NCBI GenBank assembly: GCA_002452745.1
Contig: DKFC01000019.1
Span: 1 to 27,563 of the forward strand
Direction: 5' to 3'
Length of the DNA stretch: 27,563 nucleotides
Origin: Firmicutes bacterium UBA6806
GTDB taxonomy: Bacteria; Bacillota; Clostridia; Peptostreptococcales; Acidaminobacteraceae
A program made the position numbers and the translations under genes. Position 1 is the stretch's first letter. The number at the start of each line of letters is the position of its first letter. The notes beneath the pieces were generated by a model that was not told the DNA's origin, did not search any database, and saw nothing but the letters and a program-made list of their open reading frames with translations. Shown here piece by piece: positions 14,066 through 22,124 of this stretch.

Positions 14066-15826
14066 TTAATTACTCATTTGAATACTTTTGACCAAATACT
14101 CTAAATCATTTGATGCCTTAATTCCCATTTCAACCAATTTATCCTGAACATCCACCGGCTCAGTGTTATTTGGAAGCATAGCATTTAGCATCCCCCCCAT
14201 AAAGATATGGTATTCCTTGTTACGTTCTTTGGCCAATTCTAGAATTTGCTTACTATAATCAAGTACTTGACCACAGTGCGCACTGATTACGACAATTTTT
14301 GTACCCTCTTCATCCGCTAAATCCAAGGCTGTTGCAGGTTCTACATCAACACTTCCATTTATGACTTCAGCGCCGATTTCGTTAAGAACATTGTCTACAA
14401 GCATCAAGCCGTAACTGTGCCCATCTGCCGATGCCACAACTACTTTTTTTGAATTTAGATAATTGGAGTCATATCCCTTGTTGAAGAGATCCTTGACGAT
14501 TTTATCTTTGATTTCCATGGTCTGTCTTCCCAGCACACTAGGATGATATGGTTTGAAAGAACCAGTCTCTGCTACACTAGGGTGGAAGCATTCTTCAAAT
14601 TTACATGGATTGAACCTTTTTAGAATGACAATCATTTGAAGTGGATCTTCTATGTCTACACCAGCTTCTTTAAAACCATCCATAATATTGTTAAAGAAGG
14701 CAACGCCCTTTTCAATGAGATCATCTCTGAGGTTTTCAAGAATTGAAAAGTCCATCATCGGCAACCACTCATCAGCCTTTTCTTCGGCACGCTTACCAGC
14801 TGCCGCAATATCAAATAATTCTTGAAGTGTTGGTACTCTTAACTTCTCAGTTACGGAAACTGGGCTGATTGCTGTATGCATTTTATATTTTTTTTCAACT
14901 AGGATTTCTATGAGCATTTCTTGAACACTTGTTCCAAAATTTGCATTGATATCATGATCCCATTGGTCTACAGTTCCACCATTATAATATGAGAGAATTG
15001 GCTCATCATATGAACCAAGCATCTTATGCATAGCCAAGGCAAATGCCATACGTGGTTGAATTTCTGTCAATAGGCCACCAAAGCTCAATGACATTTTCGC
15101 ACCACACAGCGTTTCAATAATATAATGTTCTAGAAGTTCGTAACCTACAAAAGAAACCACATCTAAGAAGTACCCTGGCAAGCCATCTTCGGGATACGTA
15201 TCTGCTGTAATGAAATCATCACGTTTTGATGCAATAATTCCAAGGGATCGCACCATGTCTGAGAAACGTTTTTCTTCATCATAGTAACCAGGATAATCCC
15301 AAATCAGCTGTGAAAAAGTTCCGATTCTTGGAGACCCTGCTTTCAGTGCATTCACTGTAGATTCGAGATTATTAGGACTAGAAAGATGCCAGTCTTGCCA
15401 AACAATTTCAATTGGAGCGGCCTCTGAATGTGCCTTCCAGTCTTCAGCTTTAGTCATTAAATAACTTGTCGGTTTTGGGGCATTTTCCCAATATTCCTGA
15501 GGCAGTCCCACAAGCATGCTTGGAATAGATTGAATGGTTCTAATATCCATACCAGTTCTCTCACAGAACTCATCAAGTTTCTTGATGCCATCAATCTCTT
15601 CTTCCAATGTTGACAAGCCCATTAATAATTGCCATGCAATCTTGCCATTCTCTGTACAATCTTTTCTGTATTCCAAATAATTTTTATAGCCAAATTTTTC
15701 TAGAAATTGAGTCCTTCCAATTTCAAAACTGTTTCCGATTTCGATTCCCTCTTTTACCAATTCACGTCCATCCGGAAATCCTACTGGAATAAGACTTTTA
15801 ATATACGCCTTCAATGCTAAATCCAT
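14066..15826 (-). CDS. Putative B12-dependent mutase: MutE-like barrel fused to C-terminal cobalamin-binding domain
   Basis: A 586-residue protein. Residues about 460-586 are a B12-binding Rossmann domain with the base-off motif DGHSYG (468-473; Asp-x-His-x-x-Gly, His470 the cobalt ligand), then VVISAH and the FMGGMLN Gly-Gly loop. Residues about 1-450 resemble the TIM barrel of glutamate mutase epsilon (MutE): PGYFLDVVSFVGYELLEHY, SFGGLLTEIQPR and NGGTVDQWDHD align with MutE blocks. Glutamate mutase has these domains on two chains; here they are one. I see no PLP-lysine motif. It should catalyse a radical 1,2-rearrangement with adenosylcobalamin, substrate unknown. The start at 15826 is set by AGGAGG; the open frame to 15856 lies upstream of it. 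First gene of an operon with the permease and dehydrogenase. Confidence 0.75.
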   Translation of the reverse strand: MDLALKAYIKSLIPVGFPDGRELVKEGIEIGNSFEIGRTQFLEKFGYKNYLEYRKDCTENGKIAWQLLMGLSTLEEEIDGIKKLDEFCERTGMDIRTIQSIPSMLVGLPQEYWENAPKPTSYLMTKAEDWKAHSEAAPIEIVWQDWHLSSPNNLESTVNALKAGSPRIGTFSQLIWDYPGYYDEEKRFSDMVRSLGIIASKRDDFITADTYPEDGLPGYFLDVVSFVGYELLEHYIIETLCGAKMSLSFGGLLTEIQPRMAFALAMHKMLGSYDEPILSYYNGGTVDQWDHDINANFGTSVQEMLIEILVEKKYKMHTAISPVSVTEKLRVPTLQELFDIAAAGKRAEEKADEWLPMMDFSILENLRDDLIEKGVAFFNNIMDGFKEAGVDIEDPLQMIVILKRFNPCKFEECFHPSVAETGSFKPYHPSVLGRQTMEIKDKIVKDLFNKGYDSNYLNSKKVVVASADGHSYGLMLVDNVLNEIGAEVINGSVDVEPATALDLADEEGTKIVVISAHCGQVLDYSKQILELAKERNKEYHIFMGGMLNAMLPNNTEPVDVQDKLVEMGIKASNDLEYLVKSIQMSN

Positions 15827-15940
15827 ACTTCTCCTCCTAAAGATAGATTTGACCAAGTTCTGCCAAATATAAACATCAGCACACAGTCATTTCTAAAATC
15901 CCCAAAGTTGATAAATACCCCACTCAAATATTTTCACACT

Positions 15941-15957
15941 CTTATTATAAGACTTAT
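15941..15957. promoter_or_regulatory. Candidate operator downstream of the mutase promoter
   Basis: On the minus strand ATAAG-T-CTTAT-A-ATAAG gives two overlapping palindromes built from the same five-base half-site. The CTTATAATAAG part is identical to the site in the hyuA-like leader. It lies about 20 nt downstream of the predicted transcription start, a repressor position. Confidence 0.55.
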
Positions 15958-15979
15958 TAAAACATTAATTATTAAATGA

Positions 15980-16008
15980 ATAATAACATATTGTTAATTT
16001 ACTGTCAA
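15980..16008 (-). promoter_or_regulatory. Promoter of the mutase operon
   Basis: On the minus strand TTGACA (16003-16008), 17-bp spacer, TATTAT (15980-15985) with extended TG. Its spacer (AAATTAACAAT) closely matches that of the hyuA-like promoter. Confidence 0.75.
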
Positions 16009-16048
16009 TAGACTTCTCCAATATTTTCTACTATACATTTTTGCGACA

Positions 16049-16081
16049 TAAAAAAACGCCTGAGTTCATCAACTCAGACGC
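16049..16081 (-). terminator. Terminator of the hyuA-like gene
   Basis: On the minus strand GCGTCTGAGTT pairs with AACTCAGGCGT (11 bp, loop GATG) and runs into TTTTTTTA. It starts seven bases after the stop codon and separates the ATPase gene from the mutase promoter. Confidence 0.9.
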
Positions 16082-16087
16082 CAACAG

Positions 16088-17953
16088 CTACCCTGCAAAT
16101 GGGTAGCCAATTGCAGTTGCCTGTATACGTGTTTCTATATAGGTTTTACCTCCTCCAGAGTAATCATCAATATAAATATCCTCCTGTTTCATGTGCACTT
16201 CATATTTATGACATCCAGATCCCGTCATGACACTACGAACGCTTTCCTCAATTTCATCTATGAGCAGTAACTTTGCATCTTCAAGATTTGAAAAAAATTT
16301 TTTTTCGATCTTTGAGTATCCAATATAGCCACTGCCATCAGTCGCTGGACGGATTAAAGCATCAGTATATCTTATAACTTTTCCAACTGCTGCACCTATT
16401 GCATTTGCAACCTCTGCATGCTCTGGTATAATCACTTGACCATCAATATATTCAGCGATATTTCCCATCCACGTAAGGGATGGAGCACCAAGCGCTACAA
16501 TTTTTTTATGTGAATTTCGTGCAATATCCAAGTGAATACTACATAGACCCGCTATTTTATCTAGTATTGTCAGATAAATTTCTTCTACAAATTCAATTGA
16601 GTCCAACTTTGCTTTTCTCGCTAAGATACCTGCGGCAATTTTGGATATTTCTGTATTCCATCGTTGATATTGACCTTTCACATGTAACACATCTGTTGGT
16701 GTAAATGAAATTCTGGAGATAGCTTCGATTTTTATCAATTTTTCTATGTTTACATGTAAAATATCTTGTTCCATCCTGTCAATGAGGTAATAAATAGAGT
16801 GAGGCCCATCACTCAGATTCTCAAGAAACTTCTTATCAATTTCGCTGAATCCGCTGTTATCTACTGTCTTGTATAACATGAAACAATCTGTTTCACTGAC
16901 CATATTCATCTCTAGTTGGCCATTTTTATACGCTTTCAGCTCCTCTATAAGACTTGGATATTTTGATCCAATTACACATAGAGGCCATACTTTTCTCGGC
17001 CCAATTTCCGCACCTCCCATCTTATTAATTCGAATATGGCTGTCACCACCAAGACCATAAGTGCCAATTTTAATTGCCTTAACATGTGTTTTCCACTCAG
17101 AAATTTCAATCCCCTCTTCCAGCACATCAACACGACCATTGATGAGCTGTGCAAGATCCGTCGTTGTCCCTCCAATATCCACTACTAATGCATTCTCTGA
17201 TTTTGCAAGAAAAACACCGCCAACAACACTTGCCGCCGGCCCAGACATGATGGTTTCAATCGGCCGTTCATTGGCAAACGACTCATCCATTAGGCTGCCA
17301 TCTCCTTTTACAATCATCAAAGGCGCATTGATGCCCCTTTTTCTAAGGACATTTTTTACCGATTCAATGAGTTCTTTAACAATTGGAATCAGCCTTGCGT
17401 TTAGTATTGCTGTAACTGTTCTTTCATAATATCCAAGCATTCCCGTCAATTCATGTGCACATACGATTGGATGTTCACAACGCGATTGAATGATCTCCTT
17501 TACCGCTTTTTCCTGTACTGGATTTCTCACACTTGCATAACCTGATATTGCAAAGGCATCAACTTTTGTCTTTAAAAAATCTATGACCTGTTTCACCTCT
17601 TCGGTATCTATGTTTTCTTTCAAGACACCTCGGATATCAACACCACCTCTGATTTTAACACGTTCATCCGCAGGGAGTTTTCCCTTTGGTTCTTTTCCAA
17701 TTTGTATTAAGGCAACTTTACACCCTCGATCTTCCACAATAGCATTTGTTGCAAGTGTTGTTGATAGACATACGAGATTCACTTCATCCACAATTGAATC
17801 ACTAAATCCTTCAAGACACCTTTCTATGCCCTTCTTCAAGTCCTCTTTTGTTGTAAATGCCTTATTTTTCTTGAGTATCTCTTTCTTCTCAAAGTCTACC
17901 AATACACCATCAGTATATGTTCCACCCGTATCTATTCCCAGTATAAAAGACAT
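16088..17953 (-). CDS. Hydantoinase/oxoprolinase-family (HyuA-like) ASKHA ATPase
   Basis: A 621-residue protein of the HyuA/oxoprolinase/acetone carboxylase beta family. Phosphate-1 loop DTGGTYTDG (8-16), hydantoinase_A_N domain to about 175, a hydantoinase_A domain from about 190 with phosphate-2 loop DIGGTTTD (259-266), and an adenosine segment ALGAPSLTWMG near residue 500. The last ~80 residues are not recognised. No HyuB-type partner is present, which argues against a hydantoinase or oxoprolinase role. ASKHA ATPases reactivate several B12 enzymes (diol dehydratase reactivase, glutamate-mutase MutL), so a reactivase role for the neighbouring mutase is proposed. AGGAG lies six bases before the ATG. 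Monocistronic, with promoter and operator shared with the mutase operon. Confidence 0.8.
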   Translation of the reverse strand: MSFILGIDTGGTYTDGVLVDFEKKEILKKNKAFTTKEDLKKGIERCLEGFSDSIVDEVNLVCLSTTLATNAIVEDRGCKVALIQIGKEPKGKLPADERVKIRGGVDIRGVLKENIDTEEVKQVIDFLKTKVDAFAISGYASVRNPVQEKAVKEIIQSRCEHPIVCAHELTGMLGYYERTVTAILNARLIPIVKELIESVKNVLRKRGINAPLMIVKGDGSLMDESFANERPIETIMSGPAASVVGGVFLAKSENALVVDIGGTTTDLAQLINGRVDVLEEGIEISEWKTHVKAIKIGTYGLGGDSHIRINKMGGAEIGPRKVWPLCVIGSKYPSLIEELKAYKNGQLEMNMVSETDCFMLYKTVDNSGFSEIDKKFLENLSDGPHSIYYLIDRMEQDILHVNIEKLIKIEAISRISFTPTDVLHVKGQYQRWNTEISKIAAGILARKAKLDSIEFVEEIYLTILDKIAGLCSIHLDIARNSHKKIVALGAPSLTWMGNIAEYIDGQVIIPEHAEVANAIGAAVGKVIRYTDALIRPATDGSGYIGYSKIEKKFFSNLEDAKLLLIDEIEESVRSVMTGSGCHKYEVHMKQEDIYIDDYSGGGKTYIETRIQATAIGYPFAG

Positions 17954-17973
17954 GCCGCTCTCCTTTTGTTCAA

Positions 17974-17986
17974 ACTTATTATAAGT
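17974..17986. promoter_or_regulatory. Candidate operator in the hyuA-like leader
   Basis: ACTTATTATAAGT (plus strand) is a 13-nt perfect palindrome, about 8 nt downstream of the predicted start site. Its core equals the site at 15941-15951. Confidence 0.55.
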
Positions 17987-17999
17987 GTTTTATTAATAA

Positions 18000-18028
18000 A
18001 TACTATCTGATTGTTATTTCGTTGTCAA
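18000..18028 (-). promoter_or_regulatory. Promoter of the hyuA-like gene
   Basis: On the minus strand TTGACA (18023-18028), 17-bp spacer with GAAATAACAAT, TAGTAT (18000-18005). It is closely similar to the mutase promoter. Confidence 0.7.
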
Positions 18029-18091
18029 TATGTTTCATGTGTCAAAATAAATCGTCAGACATCAAATTAACTGCTTGCTTACACCATGACA

Positions 18092-18142
18092 CAAATAAAA
18101 AGAAGTGGACAAACGCATCCGTTTTCCACTTCTTTTTATTTG
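18092..18142. terminator. Strong bidirectional terminator after the ROK gene
   Basis: An 18-bp perfect outer stem (18092-18109 with 18125-18142) plus an inner AAACG/CGTTT stem with a CATC loop and one bulged base. Both arms carry an A or T run, so it can act in either direction. It isolates the ROK gene from the hyuA-like promoter. Confidence 0.85.
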
Positions 18143-18180
18143 AATAAATCAGTTTTAATCATCGATTTCACTTATTTCAA

Positions 18181-19218
18181 CTATAGCAGTTGAAGTTCGA
18201 CACCCATACTGTTAATCGTAATATCTATTAACCCTTTCATATAATGTGCATGTATATTTTCACCTACAACAAGACTTGACATATTCTTCTCTGGTATTAT
18301 CTCAAGACACTTATTTTCTATACTCTCTCTATTGACACCCTTAATTACTTCCCCAAATAATACAATTATTTTGGGATCTAATAATGCAATGACAGAAATA
18401 ATTGCTTTTGCTGCATAATCAGCCACGGTTTCCGGGGAATTCATGAGTTCAACTTGTGCTTTGCGAGGGATTCCGTACGCCTTCGAAATATAAGATATTT
18501 CACCGGCAAACATCGTATTCCCCTTAAGCAGATTTCCGCCAATTACAACACCACATCCTGGCAGGTGTTCTTTGGAAAAGTAAATGACTGCTAAATTATC
18601 ATTTTTATCAATCTGCTGTTTTGATAGAAGATCCTGATAGTATCCAAGCGTAATAAAGTCCATATCGTTTTCAATAACAAAACTGCAAGAGTACTTTGCC
18701 TTAAGCTGTTCCATTAAATCTACACCTCTTAACGCTTCTATATCACACATATGAATCGTACCGTCCTGAACTTCCCCAGGGACGCCGATGCCTATTCCCC
18801 TTATTTTTGAAAATCTATGCAGTAAAGTACTAATTTTTTCATCAATTGTGCTTGCATCAATCACATCATGCGCTTCGGTTTCTTCCTCGATGATGGTACC
18901 TAGCGCATCACAAACAGCATATGATAGCCGATGATTATTGTCTTCGTTGCTCACATAGAGGCCTAAGCCATGCTGATAATTACGATTGTAACTAAATAAA
19001 TTTGCCGGTCTGCCACCACTATTCATATTCTTCTCAGAGATAAGTATTTCTTCGTCATCGAGCATCTCATTTAAAATGCTGTTACAAGTTGCTATACTTA
19101 ACCCTGTAACACTTGCAATCATTGCCTTTGTACTATCAGGATTCTCTTTAATTGCACGGCGCACACGTTCTACATTTACAATTTTCAATTGCGTTGTATT
19201 TCTCATTCCCGTTACCAT
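18181..19218 (-). CDS. ROK-family transcriptional repressor
   Basis: A 345-residue regulator. The winged HTH is at about 10-70 (IASVTGLSIATCNSILNEML) and ends in the typical GGRPANLFSYN. The C-terminal ROK fold shows GIGIGVPGEV and the IEND loop. Sugar-responsive ROK repressors carry an ExGH motif and a CxCGxxGC zinc site; here the first reads AGEISY and the second is absent. The phosphate-binding DxGGT is also missing, so it is not a kinase and probably does not sense a sugar. AGGAGG precedes the ATG. It lies directly upstream of the B12 module on the same strand and is its most likely regulator. Confidence 0.87.
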   Translation of the reverse strand: MVTGMRNTTQLKIVNVERVRRAIKENPDSTKAMIASVTGLSIATCNSILNEMLDDEEILISEKNMNSGGRPANLFSYNRNYQHGLGLYVSNEDNNHRLSYAVCDALGTIIEEETEAHDVIDASTIDEKISTLLHRFSKIRGIGIGVPGEVQDGTIHMCDIEALRGVDLMEQLKAKYSCSFVIENDMDFITLGYYQDLLSKQQIDKNDNLAVIYFSKEHLPGCGVVIGGNLLKGNTMFAGEISYISKAYGIPRKAQVELMNSPETVADYAAKAIISVIALLDPKIIVLFGEVIKGVNRESIENKCLEIIPEKNMSSLVVGENIHAHYMKGLIDITINSMGVELQLL

Positions 19219-19412
19219 ATTGCCTCCTAAGCAAACCTTTATCTAAATCTTACTCATCTATTTCAATTTTAGCTTGTTCCCATAATGCATGACCGCTAAA
19301 ACATGATCCCAAGCCTTATTGCTATTAAAAGAACTGGAAAAACTTCCTATATAACAGATGATAACACAGGATTTATGAAAAGTCACTCTAATCACCCTAT
19401 TAATAATTACAG

Positions 19413-19444
19413 TTATTATATCAGATATTATAAATCAATCTCAA
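19413..19444 (-). promoter_or_regulatory. Promoter and possible operator of the ROK gene
   Basis: On the minus strand TTGAGA (19439-19444), 18-bp spacer, TATAAT (19415-19420). A 21-nt interrupted palindrome, TTATTATAT-CAG-ATATTATAA (plus strand, 19413-19433, one mismatch), covers the -10 and may serve autoregulation. The remainder of 19219-19535 shows nothing else, and no terminator is visible after tenI. Confidence 0.5.
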
Positions 19445-19535
19445 TATGAATTTGTCATGGGTATCATCGTTTGACAAACCTACACTAAGTGAAGGATGCA
19501 ATTAAATGGGCAGAGATAAAAGGTGTAATCAGCAG

Positions 19536-20162
19536 TTACGGCAATAGCGTACTTGGTTCAGATGATAGGTTTTCTCTCATTTGTTTGACCATATCACATG
19601 GATTTACCGACTTCATAAATTGCGACATAAGGCAAACCCCTACAACACCATTTTGCATTGCAAGACGTGCATTATCAATATTAATTCCTCCAATTGCATA
19701 GACAGGCATATTTGTTTCTTTACAAATTGAGTTTAAAAAAGCTACCCCTCTTGGCGGGACATCCCTCTTGCACTCTGTTTGAAAAATATGTCCCGCAATT
19801 ATATACTTTGCGCCACATCGTATTGCTTCTTCTGCATCTGTTAGACTATGTACAGATACACCAAGAATATCATAATCCGATAGTTGTTCTTTATGGTTTT
19901 GCAAAGTATGTAAGGGGAGATGTATTTTTTTATAACCGAGTTGTTCTGCAACATTAATGTGAGAATGGAGAATACATTCAACTCCATTTTTTCCCGAGAT
20001 TTTTATTACCTGCTTAGCAAGACTCATGTAATCCGCCTCACACATATCTTTTTCTCTTAATATAATTTTATCTACACCTGAGGACGCAATCAGTTCCACT
20101 TGCTCTATAAAACTATTCTTGCATAGCTTACGATTTGTAATACAAATAATTTCATCATACAT
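19536..20162 (-). CDS. tenI: Thiazole tautomerase TenI
   Basis: A 208-residue TIM-barrel protein of the ThiE/TenI family. TenI rather than ThiE features are present: SVHSLTDAEEA, AGHIFQTECKRDVPPRG (the GHVFETDCK...GRG block of TenI) and IHLP where ThiE has HLGQ. TenI aromatises the thiazole product of ThiG, cytosolic. Last gene of the thiS-F-G-H-tenI operon. The ATG at 20162 overlaps the thiH stop (coupled translation) and puts YDEIICITN at the N-terminus as in the family; an in-frame GTG at 20174 is the alternative. True thiamine-phosphate synthase must be elsewhere. Confidence 0.82.
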   Translation of the reverse strand: MYDEIICITNRKLCKNSFIEQVELIASSGVDKIILREKDMCEADYMSLAKQVIKISGKNGVECILHSHINVAEQLGYKKIHLPLHTLQNHKEQLSDYDILGVSVHSLTDAEEAIRCGAKYIIAGHIFQTECKRDVPPRGVAFLNSICKETNMPVYAIGGINIDNARLAMQNGVVGVCLMSQFMKSVNPCDMVKQMRENLSSEPSTLLP

Positions 20163-21318
20163 AGATATAATCACTCATAACAGGTTGAAGTCCTTTTTCA
20201 ATAATTGCATCATATACTTCATCAACATTTCTTGCATCACTGATTTCGAATTGTCCATCGCCCTTAGAATCTTCATTTTCTATATCATGACTTCCAATAT
20301 CTACCTTTACACCCGCAGATATTTTTGTCGCCGCAATTTTTATAATATTATCCCTAAATTCTGCACGTTCACGCGTTGAAATAGTAATATTTACAAACGG
20401 CATAAAAATTCTATATGCACAAATAACTTGTAAAAGCTGTTTTTCGTGAACATCTTTTGGATTAATAGTACTATCGTTCACAATAGGTCTCAAACGAGGA
20501 CAAGAAAAAGAAATTTCCACATGGGGATATTTCTTTTGTAATAAATAGCCATGCATTCCTGTTGCAAATGCATCCTTTCTAAAATCTCCAAGACCCAAAA
20601 GCGCCGCAAGGCCTATACCACGCATACCTGCTAAAATAGCCCGTTCCTGTGTATTAAAACGATATGGGAAAACTCTTTTATGTCCTTTCAAATGAAGTGC
20701 TTCATATTTATCAGTGTCGTATGTTTCTTGGAATACGGTAACATAGTCAACGCCACATTTATGAAGATAAGCATATTCATCTGTATTCATTGGATACACT
20801 TCTATACCAATCACCTTGAAATGTTTGCGTGCAATTTTACAAGCCTCACCAATATATTTTACATCTGATTTGCTTCGGCTTTCACCAGTCAATATCAATA
20901 TTTCTTGCAGTCCTGTTTTGGCAATCGCCTTCATTTCATTTTCTATTTCATCAAAATCCAAACTAGAACGATTAATTTTATTATAGCAATTAAATCCACA
21001 ATAAATGCAATGATTTTCACAGTAATTTGAAATGTAAAGAGGTGTAAACAAATAAATAGAATTGCCAAAATGCTTATTGGTCTCAATTTTTGCACGCTTT
21101 GCCATTTCCTCAAGATAATTCAAAGCTACTGGTGAAAGCAATGCCGCAAAGTCTTCAGGCGTCAGCGTATCTTTTTGCAAAGCCGATTTAACGTCTCCAT
21201 CCGTATATTTATCTTTATTATAGCCATTCATACTCTGAATAACTTTGTCCATAATATTTGATTCTATCACTTCCATATCAGGAAGATACTTCATATGATT
21301 TGTTCTTTCTTGCACCAT
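20155..21318 (-). CDS. thiH: 2-iminoacetate synthase ThiH (radical SAM)
   Basis: A 387-residue radical-SAM enzyme that cleaves tyrosine to dehydroglycine (2-iminoacetate) and p-cresol for thiazole formation in anaerobes. The cluster-binding motif C100-x3-C104-x2-C107 reads CENHCIYCGF. The LILTGES and IEVYPM strands and the C-terminal BATS region (SFSCPRLRPI, ISTRERAEFRD) are typical. AAGGAGG precedes the ATG; it is 11 bp after thiG. Use of ThiH, not glycine oxidase ThiO, fits an anaerobe. Confidence 0.95.
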   Translation of the reverse strand: MVQERTNHMKYLPDMEVIESNIMDKVIQSMNGYNKDKYTDGDVKSALQKDTLTPEDFAALLSPVALNYLEEMAKRAKIETNKHFGNSIYLFTPLYISNYCENHCIYCGFNCYNKINRSSLDFDEIENEMKAIAKTGLQEILILTGESRSKSDVKYIGEACKIARKHFKVIGIEVYPMNTDEYAYLHKCGVDYVTVFQETYDTDKYEALHLKGHKRVFPYRFNTQERAILAGMRGIGLAALLGLGDFRKDAFATGMHGYLLQKKYPHVEISFSCPRLRPIVNDSTINPKDVHEKQLLQVICAYRIFMPFVNITISTRERAEFRDNIIKIAATKISAGVKVDIGSHDIENEDSKGDGQFEISDARNVDEVYDAIIEKGLQPVMSDYIYV

Positions 21319-21329
21319 TTTACGCCTCC

Positions 21330-22106
21330 TTAATCATTCAAAAAACCAGTAAGGGGTGAAGAAGCCGAGCTGCCCTCATTCAAAACTCTTCCAAGCCCTG
21401 CTAAATATGCCGAACGACCAGCCTCAATGGCCTTTCTGAAGGCTTCAGCCATTTTAGGAATATCTCCTGCAGTTGCAATAGCAGTATTTGCCATGATCGC
21501 CGCAGCACCCATTTCCATTGCTTCACAAGCCTGTGACGGTCTTCCGATACCCGCATCAACAATTACAGGAAGATCAATTTCATCAATAATAATCTGAATA
21601 AACTCTTTTGTGGAAAGTCCTTTATTTGATCCAATGGGAGATCCAAGTGGCATAATTGATGCCGCACCAGCATTTTGTAAATCTCGAGCCGCATTCAAGT
21701 CAGGGTACATATATGGCATCACTATAAAGCCTTCTTTTCCAAGGATTTCTGTTGCTTTTATTGTTTCCGTATTATCAGGCAAAAGATATTTGCTATCTCT
21801 TATTATTTCCAATTTAATAAACTCACCACAGCCAAGTTCCCTTGCAATGCGGGCAATTCGCACCGCTTCTTCTGCATTTCTCGCACCCGAAGTATTCGGA
21901 AGTAGCGTTACATGCTTGGGTATATATTCCATTATATTTGCAACGTTGCCACTGGCGGCACGACGAAGAGCTAAAGTTATCATTTCAGCACCTGCATTTT
22001 CAACAGCCGCTTGAATTAAATCCAATGAATACTTCCCCGAACCCAAAATAAATCTGGATGTAAATTCTCGTCCACCTATATTCAATATATCTTTTCTTTT
22101 GTCCAT
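21330..22106 (-). CDS. thiG: Thiazole synthase ThiG
   Basis: A 258-residue TIM-barrel enzyme. It condenses deoxyxylulose 5-phosphate, 2-iminoacetate and ThiS-thiocarboxylate into the thiazole. The Schiff-base lysine is Lys98 in FIKLEII. Phosphate-binding and family blocks are present: LGSGKYSL, MPLGSPIGSNKGL, VIVDAGIGRPSQA and MANTAIA. Length is normal. AAGGAGG lies six bases before the ATG, 18 bp after thiF. Confidence 0.96.
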   Translation of the reverse strand: MDKRKDILNIGGREFTSRFILGSGKYSLDLIQAAVENAGAEMITLALRRAASGNVANIMEYIPKHVTLLPNTSGARNAEEAVRIARIARELGCGEFIKLEIIRDSKYLLPDNTETIKATEILGKEGFIVMPYMYPDLNAARDLQNAGAASIMPLGSPIGSNKGLSTKEFIQIIIDEIDLPVIVDAGIGRPSQACEAMEMGAAAIMANTAIATAGDIPKMAEAFRKAIEAGRSAYLAGLGRVLNEGSSASSPLTGFLND

Positions 22107-22124
22107 TATTTACCTCCTTAAAAA

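Noticed and set aside
16480..17984. Several plus-strand open frames opposite the hyuA-like gene
   Set aside because: They are antisense shadows of a well-supported coding gene and lack ribosome sites.
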